A stretch of DNA of 64,000 nucleotides from Kaistella antarctica (GCF_900109615.1 NZ_FOIX01000001.1:744001-808000), one strand, 5' to 3'; counted from the stretch's first letter, positions 1-10,080 are shown. Translations and numbers: made by a program. The notes: generated from the sequence alone by a model not told the origin.

Positions 1-2540
1 TGCGCATTGTTTAACTTCTTAGCAAAAGCATCTTGTTTTTCCTCGTACTTCGGATCATCGTAGTCTATCTTTAAAGTTTGCTTTTCGGCATACAAGTAAA
101 ATTTACCTTGTTCAGCGCTGGCCATTTGAAATAGTATTCTGGCTTTCTGCTCGTCATCCTGACTTTTATCGAGTGCCTTTTGATAGAAGTTAATTGCTAA
201 GTCTAAGTTGTTGTTTTCAACATAACTATGCCAGTTGAAATCTTTGTAGTAATACTGAAAATTCGGTTTCTCCTGATCATAGAAATGAAATTTCGGACCC
301 ATTTGATTATCCACATCCATTACAAAAACTTCCCGATAGTAACCCATGATCGAAGTATTGTACATGAGGTTTCCAATAAGCTGATTGGCCTGCGAGGCTG
401 CCACATTTTTTCCGGCACCAACTTTCTGCAATTGAATAACCGCCTCTGCAAGTTGCAGTTTATTCATTTCATTTTTAATGAAAGGAAATCCTTCAAAATT
501 TTCCGCTTTCATACTTTGACTTTCCTCACTATTGAAACTCTCCCAAACATTATGTCCGAAAATTAAGGAGGAAATATGTGAAAAGCCGTCGTAACTATTT
601 CCATAGGATCTTCTCGCCGTCTGCATCGGTTCTCCTTCTGTATACGAGTAATCAAACCGTGGAATTCCACTAAAGTTTTTTGCCTTCGCGTAGAACTCTT
701 TTGCTTTTTCAAAATTGGTCTGGCGCATTTCATAATCGCCGTAAATTAAATTAAAAAAGGCATCGACATTTCCGACGTCATCAATATTTTTGGCAATGAG
801 TTCTTTTTCTAAAACGGTTTTATCAGATTTATTGTAAAAGGCTTCTACACTTTTCACCAATTCGAGATCTGGGTTATACTGAAGAGCCGAAAGCGTATTG
901 CTCATCAAATAAGATTTCCCTTTTTCACCCTGAATAAAATAGCGGTTGGCCAAAATATCTCGAATAAACCTTTTGGTTGAATTGTCTTGGCTTCCATAAT
1001 AATCTGGCGTATCATTATTTGCCGTCATATCCTTAATGAGTGCTGAATAATTAGTCATTAAATAATTTTCATATTCCGCGTCGATCCTTGGTTGCGAGAC
1101 AATATCGTTCAGCATTTTCATGCGCGTGATTTCAGTAATATATTCTGGATTGCTGGTTTTGACATTATTTAATATTTCGGAACTTTTTTTATAATCGCTT
1201 TTTAAGAAGGCAAGATAAGCCTGCGTGATTTTCCAAAATTCATCACTTGACTTTTCACTAATTTTAAAAGTGACTTTATCTAAGTTATTCAAAAAATCTT
1301 CCTGACTATTTTTAACATCTTTTGTGTAAAAGGGAATTCTATGCGGATTATTCAAAAGTTCTTTATCACTTAGAGAAGTTTCTTTTTTCGGAGTCTCCGA
1401 TTTATTAGATCTAAAAAGTCCCGAGAAGAAATTTTTGATTTTTTGCCAAAAGCTAATCTCGCCAGTTGCAACTTCATTATCATTTTCTGATGATTTATCA
1501 GATGAGTTCGACGCAACATCGTTGTCATCACCTATAAAGTAACCAGGCAGATATCGTCTTTCAAGCTCATTGATACTTCGGGCTGCCAACACTTTTAGAA
1601 TTTCGGAAGTCGGATCAATGTCATACATTTTCTCCATCATCGGGATCGGATTATTAAAATCATCATAACCCAACAGAAAATACGCCATGTTTTTTTCAGC
1701 AGGATTCTCCGCTTTTTCCAGTAGATGTTTAAAAGAAGCCGAATCAGTCCATTTCATGGAAGTGAAAGCACTTTCCTTTCTGCTTTTACTGTTCATAAAA
1801 ACCTGAAAGAAATTCCAGTTGGCTTCTTCCTTCATATTGACTTTACGTTGCGCGCCAGCCAATTGGTCCAAAGCCATATAATAAGGAGCCGTTCTTAATT
1901 TCAGCGGTTGCACAAATTCTCGGAAGGCATCTTTGGCAGATTCAAAATTTTGAGTGTAGTGATTAAATCGAACCAACTGATATCCATATCGTAGTTTAAT
2001 TTCGGGATTTCTTGCGGCGTGATATAGGGAAGTTAAAGCTGCAATGGTTTCATCGTAATCCAGTTGCGTAACATCTTTCGATCCTTCTGCTGGTGTTTGA
2101 TACCAAGCGTTTGGACTTTCGACATATTTGATACTCATGAATGGTTCCAAATATTTGGCTTCAATTAAATAATCGATCCCTTCGTGAAATTTATTATAGC
2201 TGCCTAATTTTTTCAAAACTGAATTCTCAGAGCCGCCTTTTTTAAAAGCATTCAATTCATCCATCGACATTTTTTCGACCAAAAGTTGAGTGTCTGCATA
2301 GGAAAGGGTCTTACCGAAATACTTTTGCCAGTCTTCAATACTATCATTTCGAATATCGTAATGTTCGTGATCGTGAAAACCATTGCTCATGGTTAACAAA
2401 AAAGGGAGATAGTTTTTATCTTTGATAATACTTTGCGTGAAGAGATTAAAATAATCGTAATCTGCATCGTGGTCTGCACAAGCATTTGCGTTCGTATGTG
2501 CCAATAGTATTAAAGAGGCCGAGAAAATAACTTTTTTCAT
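1..2540 (-). CDS. Large exported helical-repeat protein, 3' end cut by window edge
   Basis: The reading frame begins at an ATG at 2540 and, in the stretches I translated, stays open to the first base of the window, giving at least 846 residues. The N-terminus looks like a Sec signal peptide (MKKVIFSASLILLAHTNANA), followed by an Asp/His-rich stretch with motifs such as CADHDADYD and HDHEHYD. The rest is charged and helical with many Tyr/Ala/Leu pairs, as in TPR-like solenoids, for example the stretches around AINFYQKALDKSQDDEQKAR. A Ser/Asn/Asp-rich linker lies near the middle. It follows the lipoprotein gene at 2543 after only 2 bases, so the two are very likely co-transcribed. I do not recognise a named family. 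An exported scaffold or binding protein is an inference. Confidence 0.8.
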   Translation of the reverse strand, partial: MKKVIFSASLILLAHTNANACADHDADYDYFNLFTQSIIKDKNYLPFLLTMSNGFHDHEHYDIRNDSIEDWQKYFGKTLSYADTQLLVEKMSMDELNAFKKGGSENSVLKKLGSYNKFHEGIDYLIEAKYLEPFMSIKYVESPNAWYQTPAEGSKDVTQLDYDETIAALTSLYHAARNPEIKLRYGYQLVRFNHYTQNFESAKDAFREFVQPLKLRTAPYYMALDQLAGAQRKVNMKEEANWNFFQVFMNSKSRKESAFTSMKWTDSASFKHLLEKAENPAEKNMAYFLLGYDDFNNPIPMMEKMYDIDPTSEILKVLAARSINELERRYLPGYFIGDDNDVASNSSDKSSENDNEVATGEISFWQKIKNFFSGLFRSNKSETPKKETSLSDKELLNNPHRIPFYTKDVKNSQEDFLNNLDKVTFKISEKSSDEFWKITQAYLAFLKSDYKKSSEILNNVKTSNPEYITEITRMKMLNDIVSQPRIDAEYENYLMTNYSALIKDMTANNDTPDYYGSQDNSTKRFIRDILANRYFIQGEKGKSYLMSNTLSALQYNPDLELVKSVEAFYNKSDKTVLEKELIAKNIDDVGNVDAFFNLIYGDYEMRQTNFEKAKEFYAKAKNFSGIPRFDYSYTEGEPMQTARRSYGNSYDGFSHISSLIFGHNVWESFNSEESQSMKAENFEGFPFIKNEMNKLQLAEAVIQLQKVGAGKNVAASQANQLIGNLMYNTSIMGYYREVFVMDVDNQMGPKFHFYDQEKPNFQYYYKDFNWHSYVENNNLDLAINFYQKALDKSQDDEQKARILFQMASAEQGKFYLYAEKQTLKIDYDDPKYEEKQDAFAKKLNNA

Positions 2541-2542
2541 AA

Positions 2543-3511
2543 TTAGTAGGAATGGTGGTTGAGAAACCTGGAGTCTAAATGATAATAAACGATGCTGTAT
2601 CCTGGCAATTTTTTATTCAAATATTTTTTAACTTGATTTAATCGATCCTCCGAAATCTCCTCTACCTTTAAATTAAAGCCTTTATTAAGATAATTTCCAA
2701 AATAGAAACCGTCTTTAATGACTTCAACTTCGGTGTCAGATATTTTCTTAAAGTTAACATTTTTTAAATCTTCAACGGATAAAGCGTTGATTAATTTATG
2801 CTTTCCCAAATGATTGGTCACAATTCCCCAGGAATAAATGGGCAAGGCAATTTCAATTTCTAAAGGATAAAGATCGATGTTTTTCAAGTAGGCTTTTAGG
2901 GTTGGAAAATCAAGTATCGAATTTTTAGTTGAATTCTCTAAAGGCGACGAAGTAGAGTAGCACATTAGAAATACTTTTTCAACTGGCGGAATTCCCGACA
3001 ACTTGCTGTTTTTAACTTGATGAAGACGGAGCGTACACGAGATTTCTTTTTTTGAAAACTCTTTTAATTTCTGAAGGAAGGTGAAATATTCTTTGTTTGT
3101 TCCCGCCGTCCAGTCGCAATCAATTTGAATCTGAGTGGATACTTTGAATCCAAATTCTGTTTGTTTCTTCTTAATTAAAGTAGCAACGTTTTGTGCTAAA
3201 AAATTAATTTCATCTAAAGTGATATCGTAAAATAGATCGTTTCTGATGAAAATCACTGGTACAACTTCCTTATCAGTCTTGAAAGTGCGGTCTTTTGTAA
3301 TCACCGCAACGGGCTGAAATTTTCCGTTGACTTTTTCAATATCAAAAAAGCGGGTGTATATATAGGTACTTGATGCTTTATCTAAAGCCGCTTTTTCTGG
3401 CGCGTCTAAAGAAAGGTGAGTTCGCCAATAGTAAAAAGTGTAATCATGGCTTTTAGAATTCTCGCACGAAATCATCAATGCGAAAAGAAAAACAAAACAG
3501 AATATTTTCAT
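2543..3511 (-). CDS. Lipoprotein, possibly DUF3142-like
   Basis: The 322-residue product starts with a lipoprotein signal peptide (MKIFCFVFLFALMISC), so the mature protein should begin at Cys16 and be membrane-anchored. The body has alternating beta and alpha segments. A central motif IQIDCDWTAG, followed later by CYSTSSP and EIALPIYSWG, resembles the barrel strands of glycoside-hydrolase-like DUF3142 proteins. That assignment is from memory of the family pattern and is tentative. The gene is first in a two-gene minus-strand operon, with the large helical-repeat protein 2 bases downstream. It is divergent from the ribosomal operon across a 184-base spacer. No catalytic role can be assigned. 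Confidence 0.75.
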   Translation of the reverse strand: MKIFCFVFLFALMISCENSKSHDYTFYYWRTHLSLDAPEKAALDKASSTYIYTRFFDIEKVNGKFQPVAVITKDRTFKTDKEVVPVIFIRNDLFYDITLDEINFLAQNVATLIKKKQTEFGFKVSTQIQIDCDWTAGTNKEYFTFLQKLKEFSKKEISCTLRLHQVKNSKLSGIPPVEKVFLMCYSTSSPLENSTKNSILDFPTLKAYLKNIDLYPLEIEIALPIYSWGIVTNHLGKHKLINALSVEDLKNVNFKKISDTEVEVIKDGFYFGNYLNKGFNLKVEEISEDRLNQVKKYLNKKLPGYSIVYYHLDSRFLNHHSY

Positions 3512-3570
3512 GCAATAAAAGTATAAAAAATTGTAATATGTTAAAAATCAAAATATTTTACGGTGTTATA

Positions 3571-3600
3571 TTGTCAATTAAAATATTCTTCATACATTTG
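3571..3600 (+). promoter_or_regulatory. Promoter of the ribosomal-protein superoperon
   Basis: TTG at 3571-3573 and TACATTTG at 3593-3600 are separated by 19 bases. This matches the Bacteroidota consensus (TTG, about 17-23 bases, TAnnTTTG). Transcription should start about 6 bases downstream, leaving a leader of roughly 90 bases before rplC. Confidence 0.85.
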
Positions 3601-3695
3601 CACTCTCAATTTAAGGAAGAAGTGCGCCTATTTCAAACGTAGAAACTACTAAAACCTTGATTGATAAACAAGAACTTAATTAGATATATATAAAC

Positions 3696-4322
3696 ATGTC
3701 AGGTATTATTGGTAAAAAAATCGGGATGACATCGCTGTTTGACGAGGCTGGGAAGAATATTCCTTGTACCGTTATCCAAGCAGGTCCTTGCTCGGTTTTA
3801 CAGGTCAGAACCATAGAAAAGGATGGGTACAAAGCTGCTCAACTTGGTTTCGATGACAAGAGTGAAAAGAACGTTGGTAAAGCGTTAGCCGGCCATTTCA
3901 AAAAGGCGGGTTCTAATCCTAAAGCTAAATTGGTAGAATTCTACCATGCTTTCGTAGAGAAGCTAAGCGTAGGAGATGAAGTGAAAGTGAACTTATTTGC
4001 TCAAGGCGAATATGTTGATGTAACTGGAACTTCAAAAGGTAAAGGTTTCCAAGGGGTTGTGAAAAGACACAATTTCCGTGGGGTAATGCAAGCGACTCAT
4101 GGTCAGCACAATAGATTAAGAGCCCCAGGTTCAATCGGTGCAGGATCGGATCCTTCTAGAGTGTTCAAAGGAATGCGTATGGCGGGGAGAATGGGTGGTA
4201 AGCAAGTTACCGTACAAAACCTAGAAGTGTTAAGAGTAGATGAAGAACAAAATCTTTTAGTAGTAAAAGGTGCTGTTCCGGGAGCGAAAAATTCTTATGT
4301 AATTATCAGAAAATGGAACTAG
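3696..4322 (+). CDS. rplC: 50S ribosomal protein L3
   Basis: L3 binds 23S rRNA early in 50S assembly and reaches toward the peptidyl transferase centre. The 208-residue product has the family's start ([20 protein letters not shown]), the long loop around [10 protein letters not shown] and ATHGQHN, and the C-terminal [10 protein letters not shown] region. The length is usual for bacteria. It is the first gene after the promoter at 3571; rpsJ (S10), which precedes it in most bacteria, is not here. The end overlaps the start of rplD by 10 bases, suggesting translational coupling. Confidence 0.98.
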   Translation: MSGIIGKKIGMTSLFDEAGKNIPCTVIQAGPCSVLQVRTIEKDGYKAAQLGFDDKSEKNVGKALAGHFKKAGSNPKAKLVEFYHAFVEKLSVGDEVKVNLFAQGEYVDVTGTSKGKGFQGVVKRHNFRGVMQATHGQHNRLRAPGSIGAGSDPSRVFKGMRMAGRMGGKQVTVQNLEVLRVDEEQNLLVVKGAVPGAKNSYVIIRKWN

Positions 4323-4942
4323 TAGTATTAAATACATCAGGAAAAGAAACCGGAAGAAACGTGTCTCTTGACGAAGCAATCTTCGGAATTGAGCCAAACC
4401 AGCACGCGGTTTACTTAGAGGTTAAGCAATATCTTGCTGCACAAAGACAAGGTACGCACAAATCTAAAGAAAGAAACGAAATCTCAGGATCAACCAGAAA
4501 ACTTAAGAAACAAAAAGGTTCAGGTTCTGCAAGATACGGTAGCATCAAATCGCCAATTTTCAGAGGTGGAGGTAGGATTTTTGGTCCAAAACCAAGAGAC
4601 TACAGATTCAAACTGAACAAGGCTTTGAAAAGATTAGCTAAAAAATCTGTTCTTTCACAAAAAATGAGAGATAATTCAATTAAAGTATTAGAAGCATTCA
4701 ATTTCGATGCTCCTAAAACGAAAGAATTTATCACTTTGAACAATGCGTTAGGATTTGAAGGTAAAAAATCTTTATATATTTTACCAGAAGCGAACAAGAA
4801 CGTTTACTTGTCTTCAAGAAACTTAGCGAAAGTGAAAGTTTTGACATACAACGAAATCAGTTCTTACGATTTGGTACACGCCGGAGAGATTATCTTCTTA
4901 GAAGGTGCAATAGAAAAATTTCAAGAAAATTTAAGAAAATAA
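4313..4942 (+). CDS. rplD: 50S ribosomal protein L4
   Basis: L4 is a primary 23S rRNA binder lining the exit tunnel. The 209-residue product has the tunnel-loop basic region ([17 protein letters not shown], then [14 protein letters not shown]) and the globular C-terminal domain. In gammaproteobacteria L4 also represses its own operon through the S10 leader; nothing here shows that this holds. The start codon lies inside the last codons of rplC, and rplW follows after 3 bases. Confidence 0.98.
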   Translation: MELVVLNTSGKETGRNVSLDEAIFGIEPNQHAVYLEVKQYLAAQRQGTHKSKERNEISGSTRKLKKQKGSGSARYGSIKSPIFRGGGRIFGPKPRDYRFKLNKALKRLAKKSVLSQKMRDNSIKVLEAFNFDAPKTKEFITLNNALGFEGKKSLYILPEANKNVYLSSRNLAKVKVLTYNEISSYDLVHAGEIIFLEGAIEKFQENLRK

Positions 4943-4945
4943 ATC

Positions 4946-5236
4946 ATGTCTATTATCATTAAACCAATCATCTCAGAAAAAGCAAACTATCTTACAGATT
5001 TGAGAGGACATTATTCTTTTTTAGTTGATCCTAAAACGAATAAAATCCAGATCAGAAAAGCGATAGAAGTAGCTTATGGTGTAAAAGTAGCAGACGTTAG
5101 AACCATGATTTATGGCCCTAAAGTTTCTTCTAAACATACCAAAAAAGGATTGCAAGTTGGGAAAACCAGCAAATTGAAAAAAGCAGTTGTGACTCTTGCA
5201 GAAGGAGAAGTGATTGATATCTTTGCAACCAACTAA
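4946..5236 (+). CDS. rplW: 50S ribosomal protein L23
   Basis: L23 sits at the tunnel exit and forms the docking site for trigger factor and SRP. The 96-residue product begins with the typical MSIIIKPIISEKA and has the extended loop near YGPKVSSKHTKKG. The length is normal. A 65-base spacer to rplB contains an exact AT palindrome (AATAAAATTTTATT, 5271-5284) of unknown role. Confidence 0.97.
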   Translation: MSIIIKPIISEKANYLTDLRGHYSFLVDPKTNKIQIRKAIEVAYGVKVADVRTMIYGPKVSSKHTKKGLQVGKTSKLKKAVVTLAEGEVIDIFATN

Positions 5237-5301
5237 AAAAAGCATCGGGTTAGCGCCCTTTGACTTGAACAATAAAATTTTATTAATTATAAATAATTGT
5301 A

Positions 5302-6123
5302 ATGTCTGTTAGAAAATTAAAACCTATCACCCCGGGACAGAGATTCAGAGTTGTTAACAACTTTGATGAAATTACTACCAACAAACCAGAGAAATCTCTA
5401 ACAGTTGGTATTAGTAAGTCAGGTGGTCGTAACAATACTGGTAAAATGACCATGCGTTACACCGGAGGTGGACACAAACAAAAATACAGAATTATCGACT
5501 TCAAAAGAAACAAGTTTGATGTTGAAGCTACGGTAAAAACTGTTGAGTACGATCCAAACAGAACTGCTTTCATCGCTCTATTAGAATACGCAGACGGAGA
5601 GAAGAGATATATCATCGCTCCTAGTGGAATTAAAGTAGACCAGAAAGTAATTTCCTCAGAAACCGCAGAACCAAATGTTGGTAATGCAATGAAGTTGAAA
5701 AACATTCCTTTGGGAACTGTTATTTCTTGTATCGAATTGAAACCTGGTCAAGGTGGAATTATGGCAAGAAGTGCAGGATCATCGGCACAATTAACTTCAA
5801 GAGATAAGAAATACGTTATCATTAAGTTACCTTCAGGAGAATCTAGAATGGTTCTTGGTGAATGTATCGCAATGATTGGGGCAGTATCTAACCACGATCA
5901 CATGCTTACCGTTTCTGGTAAAGCAGGTAGAAGCAGATGGTTGGGTAGAAGACCTAGAACCAGAGCAGTAGTAATGAACCCTGTCGATCACCCAATGGGA
6001 GGTGGAGAAGGTAAATCTTCTGGAGGTCACCCAAGATCAAGAAATGGTATGCCTGCTAAAGGTTACAAAACCAGAAAGAAAAACAAAGCATCTAACCGTC
6101 ATATCATATCTAAAAGAAAATAA
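5302..6123 (+). CDS. rplB: 50S ribosomal protein L2
   Basis: L2 is needed for subunit association and peptidyl transfer. The 273-residue product carries the conserved N-terminal RNA-binding part ([18 protein letters not shown]), the central SH3-like domain and the C-terminal stretch [19 protein letters not shown] containing the family's conserved His. The length is full. rpsS follows after 2 bases. Confidence 0.98.
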   Translation: MSVRKLKPITPGQRFRVVNNFDEITTNKPEKSLTVGISKSGGRNNTGKMTMRYTGGGHKQKYRIIDFKRNKFDVEATVKTVEYDPNRTAFIALLEYADGEKRYIIAPSGIKVDQKVISSETAEPNVGNAMKLKNIPLGTVISCIELKPGQGGIMARSAGSSAQLTSRDKKYVIIKLPSGESRMVLGECIAMIGAVSNHDHMLTVSGKAGRSRWLGRRPRTRAVVMNPVDHPMGGGEGKSSGGHPRSRNGMPAKGYKTRKKNKASNRHIISKRK

Positions 6124-6125
6124 TT

Positions 6126-6404
6126 ATGTCAAGATCACTTAAAAAAGGACCTTTCATTCATCACACTTTAGATAAGAAGGTTCAGACAAATATAGAGGCT
6201 GGTAAGAAGACAGTAATCAAAACTTGGTCTAGAGCATCAATGATCTCTCCAGACTTCGTAGGGCAAACCATCGCAGTACACAACGGGAAATCTTTTATCC
6301 CAGTTTATGTAACTGAAAACATGGTAGGTCATAAGTTAGGCGAATTTTCTCCGACAAGATCTTTTAGAGGTCACGGCGGTAACAAAAATAAAGGAGGTAG
6401 ATAA
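6126..6404 (+). CDS. rpsS: 30S ribosomal protein S19
   Basis: S19 lies in the 30S head and forms a complex with S13 that contacts the A-site tRNA. The 92-residue product shows the signature start [11 protein letters not shown], the central [14 protein letters not shown] and the C-terminal [15 protein letters not shown]. Both flanking gaps are 2 bases. Confidence 0.98.
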   Translation: MSRSLKKGPFIHHTLDKKVQTNIEAGKKTVIKTWSRASMISPDFVGQTIAVHNGKSFIPVYVTENMVGHKLGEFSPTRSFRGHGGNKNKGGR

Positions 6405-6406
6405 TC

Positions 6407-6808
6407 ATGGGATCAAGAAAAAGAGAAAGTGCATTAGCACGTAAAATAGCAAATCAGGATGTAGCAAAAGCGATACATAATGACTGCCCTTCTTCGCCAA
6501 GAAAAATGAGATTAGTAGTTGATATCATTAGAGGAGTTGAAGTAGATAAAGCGTTGAGTATCCTTAAATATTCCAAGAAAGATGCTTCTAACAAATTAGA
6601 GAAAGTACTTCTTTCTGCGATGGCTAACTGGCAATCAAAGAACGAAGGTGCCGATATCGAAGAAGCAAATTTAATCGTAAAAGAAATTATGGTTGACAGT
6701 GCAAGACAATTGAAGAGACTAAGACCAGCGCCACAAGGTAGAGGTCATAGAATCAGAAAAAGATCAAACCACATCACATTAATTTTAGGAACTAAAGATA
6801 ATAAATAA
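6407..6808 (+). CDS. rplV: 50S ribosomal protein L22
   Basis: L22 contacts all 23S rRNA domains, and its beta-hairpin lines the exit tunnel. The 133-residue product has the [14 protein letters not shown] helix and the hairpin-tip sequence [21 protein letters not shown] roughly 20-residue N-terminal extension ([18 protein letters not shown]) precedes the usual core. rpsC follows after 2 bases. Confidence 0.98.
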   Translation: MGSRKRESALARKIANQDVAKAIHNDCPSSPRKMRLVVDIIRGVEVDKALSILKYSKKDASNKLEKVLLSAMANWQSKNEGADIEEANLIVKEIMVDSARQLKRLRPAPQGRGHRIRKRSNHITLILGTKDNK

Positions 6809-6810
6809 TC

Positions 6811-7557
6811 ATGGGACAGAAGACAAATCCAATTGGTAACAGATTAGGTATCATCAGAGGATGGGATTCAAACTGGTATGGTGGTAAAGATTATGGAGAC
6901 AGAATCGCAGAAGACTACAAGATCAGAAGATACCTTGAGGCGAGATTATCTAAAGGTGGAATTTCAAAAATCTACATCGAGAGAACATTGAAATTAGTAA
7001 CGATTACAATTACGACTGCAAGACCGGGTTTAATCATCGGTAAAGGAGGTCAGGAAGTTGATAAATTAAAAGAAGAATTAAAAAAATTGACGGATAAAGA
7101 TATCCAGATCAATATCTTCGAAATTAAAAGACCTGAACTTGACGCAGTTTTAGTTGCAGACAGTATTGCAAAACAAATTGAAAATAGAATTTCTTATAGA
7201 AGAGCTGTGAAAATGGCAATTCAAAGTACCATGAGAATGGGAGCTGAAGGAATCAAAGTTCAAATCTCTGGTAGATTGAACGGAGCTGAGATGGCAAGAA
7301 GTGAAAACTTCAAAGATGGTAGAATACCATTGTCAACTTTTAGAGCAGATATCGATTACCATATAGGTGAAGCACTTACTCAGTACGGTAAACTAGGAGT
7401 AAAAGTTTGGATTATGAAAGGTGAAGTTTACGGTAAAGTAGATCTTAGCCCACTAGTAGGACAACAGAAAAAAGGTGGCCCTGCAGGAAGAGGAGATCGT
7501 AATGATCGCAATGACAGAAGAGACAGAGACGACCGTAGACCAAGAGATAGAAAATAA
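6811..7557 (+). CDS. rpsC: 30S ribosomal protein S3
   Basis: S3 is at the mRNA entry channel of the 30S head. The 248-residue product has the start [14 protein letters not shown], the KH domain with the GKGG loop ([19 protein letters not shown]) and the C-terminal domain. It ends in a low-complexity Arg/Asp tail ([20 protein letters not shown]). After it the operon has an 83-base spacer with short AT heptad repeats before rplP. Confidence 0.98.
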   Translation: MGQKTNPIGNRLGIIRGWDSNWYGGKDYGDRIAEDYKIRRYLEARLSKGGISKIYIERTLKLVTITITTARPGLIIGKGGQEVDKLKEELKKLTDKDIQINIFEIKRPELDAVLVADSIAKQIENRISYRRAVKMAIQSTMRMGAEGIKVQISGRLNGAEMARSENFKDGRIPLSTFRADIDYHIGEALTQYGKLGVKVWIMKGEVYGKVDLSPLVGQQKKGGPAGRGDRNDRNDRRDRDDRRPRDRK

Positions 7558-7603
7558 TTAATGAAATTTTGGAGGATATTTTTTAAATGACCGTTACTTT
7601 TTT

Positions 7604-7624
7604 AAAATCTAAAATCTAAAATCT
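7604..7624 (+). repeat. Three tandem AAAATCT heptads before rplP
   Basis: The spacer between rpsC and rplP contains three exact copies of AAAATCT, followed by a near-copy, ending about 10 bases before the rplP start codon. Related A/T heptads lie just ahead of rplO, rpsD, lpxB and sdhA in this window. Confidence 0.85.
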
Positions 7625-7640
7625 AAAATTCCTAGAAATT

Positions 7641-8066
7641 ATGTTACAACCTAGAAGAACCAAATACCGTAAAGTTCATAAGATGAAAATGAAGGGGATT
7701 GCCCACAGAGGTAGTCAACTTGCATACGGAACTTTCGGGATCAAAGCAAATGAAGGTGCTTGGATCACTGCAAGACAAATTGAAGCGGCGCGTATTGCTG
7801 CAACAAGATATATGAAAAGAGAAGGTCAATTATGGATCAAAGTGTTTCCAGATAAGCCTATTACAAAGAAACCAGCCGAAGTAAGGATGGGGAAAGGTAA
7901 GGGTGCTGTGGAATATTGGGTATCTGTAGTTAAGCCTGGTAAAATTATGTTTGAAGTAGGTGGTGTGTCTTATGAAGTTGCGAAAGAAGCACTTCGTTTA
8001 GCCGCTCAGAAACTTCCTGTTACTACACGTTTTGTAGTTGCTAACGATTTTGTTCAACCTCAATAA
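7641..8066 (+). CDS. rplP: 50S ribosomal protein L16
   Basis: L16 organises the A-site region of the 50S subunit. The 141-residue product has the family start ([14 protein letters not shown]), the central [18 protein letters not shown] and the [12 protein letters not shown] signature. The length is normal. It is separated from rpsC by 83 bases with heptad repeats and from rpmC by 9 bases. Confidence 0.98.
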   Translation: MLQPRRTKYRKVHKMKMKGIAHRGSQLAYGTFGIKANEGAWITARQIEAARIAATRYMKREGQLWIKVFPDKPITKKPAEVRMGKGKGAVEYWVSVVKPGKIMFEVGGVSYEVAKEALRLAAQKLPVTTRFVVANDFVQPQ

Positions 8067-8075
8067 TTTATTAAA

Positions 8076-8267
8076 ATGAAAACAGCTGACATCAAAAATC
8101 TAAGCGCAGGAGACCTTCAAAACAAGTTGACTGAAGTAAGAGCAGATTTCTCTAAAATGAAATTATCTCACAGCATCAGTCCGATTGAAAATCCAATTCA
8201 AATTAAAGACATGAGGAGAATGATCGCTCGTCTGGAAACTGAATTATCACTAAAACAACAATCATAA
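8076..8267 (+). CDS. rpmC: 50S ribosomal protein L29
   Basis: L29 is a small helical protein near the tunnel exit beside L23. The 63-residue product shows the expected two-helix hairpin ([20 protein letters not shown], then [15 protein letters not shown]). Its place between L16 and S17 is the conserved one. Confidence 0.96.
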   Translation: MKTADIKNLSAGDLQNKLTEVRADFSKMKLSHSISPIENPIQIKDMRRMIARLETELSLKQQS

Positions 8268-8280
8268 TTTTCCTTTTATC

Positions 8281-8535
8281 ATGGATAGAAATTTAAGAAA
8301 AGAAAGAATCGGAATCGTTTCCAGCAATAAAATGGAAAAGACCATTGTTGTTAGTGAGACGACGAGAGTAAAACACCCAATGTACGGTAAGTTCGTTTTA
8401 AAGACGAAAAAATATACCGCTCATGATGAGAACAATGAGTGTACTGAAGGCGATACAGTAATGATTACTGAAACAAGACCTTTAAGTAAAAGTAAGAGAT
8501 GGAGATTAGTAAGAATCATTGAAAAAGCTAAGTAA
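8281..8535 (+). CDS. rpsQ: 30S ribosomal protein S17
   Basis: S17 is a primary 16S rRNA binder with an OB fold. The 84-residue product has [18 protein letters not shown] and [18 protein letters not shown], both typical. The stop codon TAA overlaps the start of rplN by one base (TAATG), suggesting coupled translation. Confidence 0.97.
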   Translation: MDRNLRKERIGIVSSNKMEKTIVVSETTRVKHPMYGKFVLKTKKYTAHDENNECTEGDTVMITETRPLSKSKRWRLVRIIEKAK

Positions 8536-8903
8536 TGTTACAAACAGAATCAAGAATAAAAGTTGCTGATAACACAGGTGCGAAAGAAGTACTGGTTATT
8601 AGAGTTCTAGGAGGTACTAGAAGAAGATATGCTTCCGTTGGTGATAAAGTCGTAGTTACTATCAAAGATTCTACACCACAAGGAACAGCGAAAAAAGGAA
8701 CTATTTCTAAAGCAGTAGTGGTAAGAACTAAAAAAGCAGTAAGAAGAAAAGATGGATCATACATCAAATTTGACGACAATGCTTGTGTTCTTTTAAATGC
8801 TACTGGTGAAATGAGAGGAACCCGTGTTTTCGGACCAGTTGCTCGTGAACTAAGAGACAAAGAATATATGAAAGTTATTTCATTAGCTCCTGAAGTACTT
8901 TAA
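8535..8903 (+). CDS. rplN: 50S ribosomal protein L14
   Basis: L14 lies at the intersubunit face and takes part in bridges to 16S rRNA. The 122-residue product has the start [18 protein letters not shown], the signature [13 protein letters not shown] and the C-terminus [20 protein letters not shown]. The length is exactly typical. Confidence 0.98.
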   Translation: MLQTESRIKVADNTGAKEVLVIRVLGGTRRRYASVGDKVVVTIKDSTPQGTAKKGTISKAVVVRTKKAVRRKDGSYIKFDDNACVLLNATGEMRGTRVFGPVARELRDKEYMKVISLAPEVL

Positions 8904-8920
8904 TTTTAAAATTTACAAAA

Positions 8921-9247
8921 ATGACAAAGTTAAAAATCAAAAGAGGAGATAACGTAATCATTACTACCGGTAAGAAAGAAATTAAAGGTAAGAAAGGTGA
9001 AGTTATTGAAGTGATCAGAAAAGAAGGCAAAGACGCTAGAGTAATTATTGCAGGTTTAAATATTGTTAAAAAACATACTAAACCATCTGCAGGAAACCCA
9101 CAAGGCGGAATTGTTGAAAAAGAAGCATCAATCCATATTTCAAATGTTATGCTTATCGACAAAGACGGTAAAGCAACTAAAACAGGATCTAAGGTAGAAG
9201 GTGATAAAAAAGTAAGAGTTGCTAAATCAACCGGTGAAACTTTATAA
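8921..9247 (+). CDS. rplX: 50S ribosomal protein L24
   Basis: L24 is an assembly initiator of the 50S subunit with an N-terminal KOW motif. The 108-residue product shows [20 protein letters not shown] followed by [10 protein letters not shown] and [15 protein letters not shown], all typical. It follows rplN by 17 bases and precedes rplE by 10. Confidence 0.97.
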   Translation: MTKLKIKRGDNVIITTGKKEIKGKKGEVIEVIRKEGKDARVIIAGLNIVKKHTKPSAGNPQGGIVEKEASIHISNVMLIDKDGKATKTGSKVEGDKKVRVAKSTGETL

Positions 9248-9257
9248 TTAAACGACG

Positions 9258-9809
9258 ATGGAATACATAGCAAGACCAAAACAAATATATAAAGACAAAA
9301 TTATTCCTACGATGATGGAAGAGTTTGGGTACAAATCTGTAATGCAGGTTCCCAAATTATTGAAAATCGTTGTATCACAAGGTTTGGGTGCAGCAACAGC
9401 TGACAAGAAAATTGTTGATTACGGAATTGAAGAACTTACAGCAATCACTGGTCAAAAAGCAGTTGGTACAATCTCTAAGAAAGATGAGGCCGCTTTTAAA
9501 TTGAGAAAAGGAATGCCTGTAGGAGCTAGAGTTACTTTAAGAGCAAATCAAATGTATGAGTTCTTAGACCGATTAACTGCTTCAGCTTTGCCACGTATCC
9601 GTGATTTTAACGGTATAAAAGCAGATGGTTTCGACGGAAGAGGAAATTACAACTTAGGAATCACTGAGCAAATTATTTTCCCTGAAATCGCAATCGACAA
9701 AGTAAAAAAAATCCAAGGGATGGACATTACTTTTGTAACTTCTGCAAAAACTGACAAGGAAGCTAAATCACTATTAACGCATTTCGGTATGCCTTTCAAA
9801 AAGAACTAA
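9258..9809 (+). CDS. rplE: 50S ribosomal protein L5
   Basis: L5 binds 5S rRNA and forms bridges with the 30S head. The 183-residue product has the signature [16 protein letters not shown], the [11 protein letters not shown] segment and the C-terminal [20 protein letters not shown]. The length is normal, and rpsN starts 1 base after the stop. Confidence 0.98.
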   Translation: MEYIARPKQIYKDKIIPTMMEEFGYKSVMQVPKLLKIVVSQGLGAATADKKIVDYGIEELTAITGQKAVGTISKKDEAAFKLRKGMPVGARVTLRANQMYEFLDRLTASALPRIRDFNGIKADGFDGRGNYNLGITEQIIFPEIAIDKVKKIQGMDITFVTSAKTDKEAKSLLTHFGMPFKKN

Positions 9810-9810
9810 G

Positions 9811-10080
9811 ATGGCTAAAGAATCAATGAAAGCGCGTGAGCGCAAAAGAGAAGCTACGGTAGCAAAATATGCAGAGAAAAGAAAAGCTTTGAAAGAAGCT
9901 AATGACTATGCAGGTTTGCAATTATTGCCGAAAGATGCTTCACCAGTAAGATTACACAATAGATGTAAATTAACAGGAAGACCAAGAGGTTACATGAGAA
10001 CATTCGGTCTTTCAAGAGTAACTTTCAGAGAGATGGCCAACAAAGGTCTTATCCCGGGAGTGAAAAAAGCCAGTTGGTAA
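9811..10080 (+). CDS. rpsN: 30S ribosomal protein S14, long zinc-free type
   Basis: S14 assembles into the 30S head. The 89-residue product is the long form. The C-terminal part reads [20 protein letters not shown] and has a single Cys, so the CxxC pairs of the short zinc-binding form are absent. After this gene the operon has an unusually long spacer of 153 bases before rpsH. Confidence 0.97.
   Translation: MAKESMKARERKREATVAKYAEKRKALKEANDYAGLQLLPKDASPVRLHNRCKLTGRPRGYMRTFGLSRVTFREMANKGLIPGVKKASW

Noticed and set aside
228-566. 112-residue plus-strand frame
   Set aside because: It lies inside the large minus-strand gene 1-2540 and has no protein-like pattern; it is a shadow frame.
8875-9279. 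134-residue minus-strand frame in the ribosomal operon
   Set aside because: It is antisense to rplX and the rplE start; hydrophobic low-complexity shadow.
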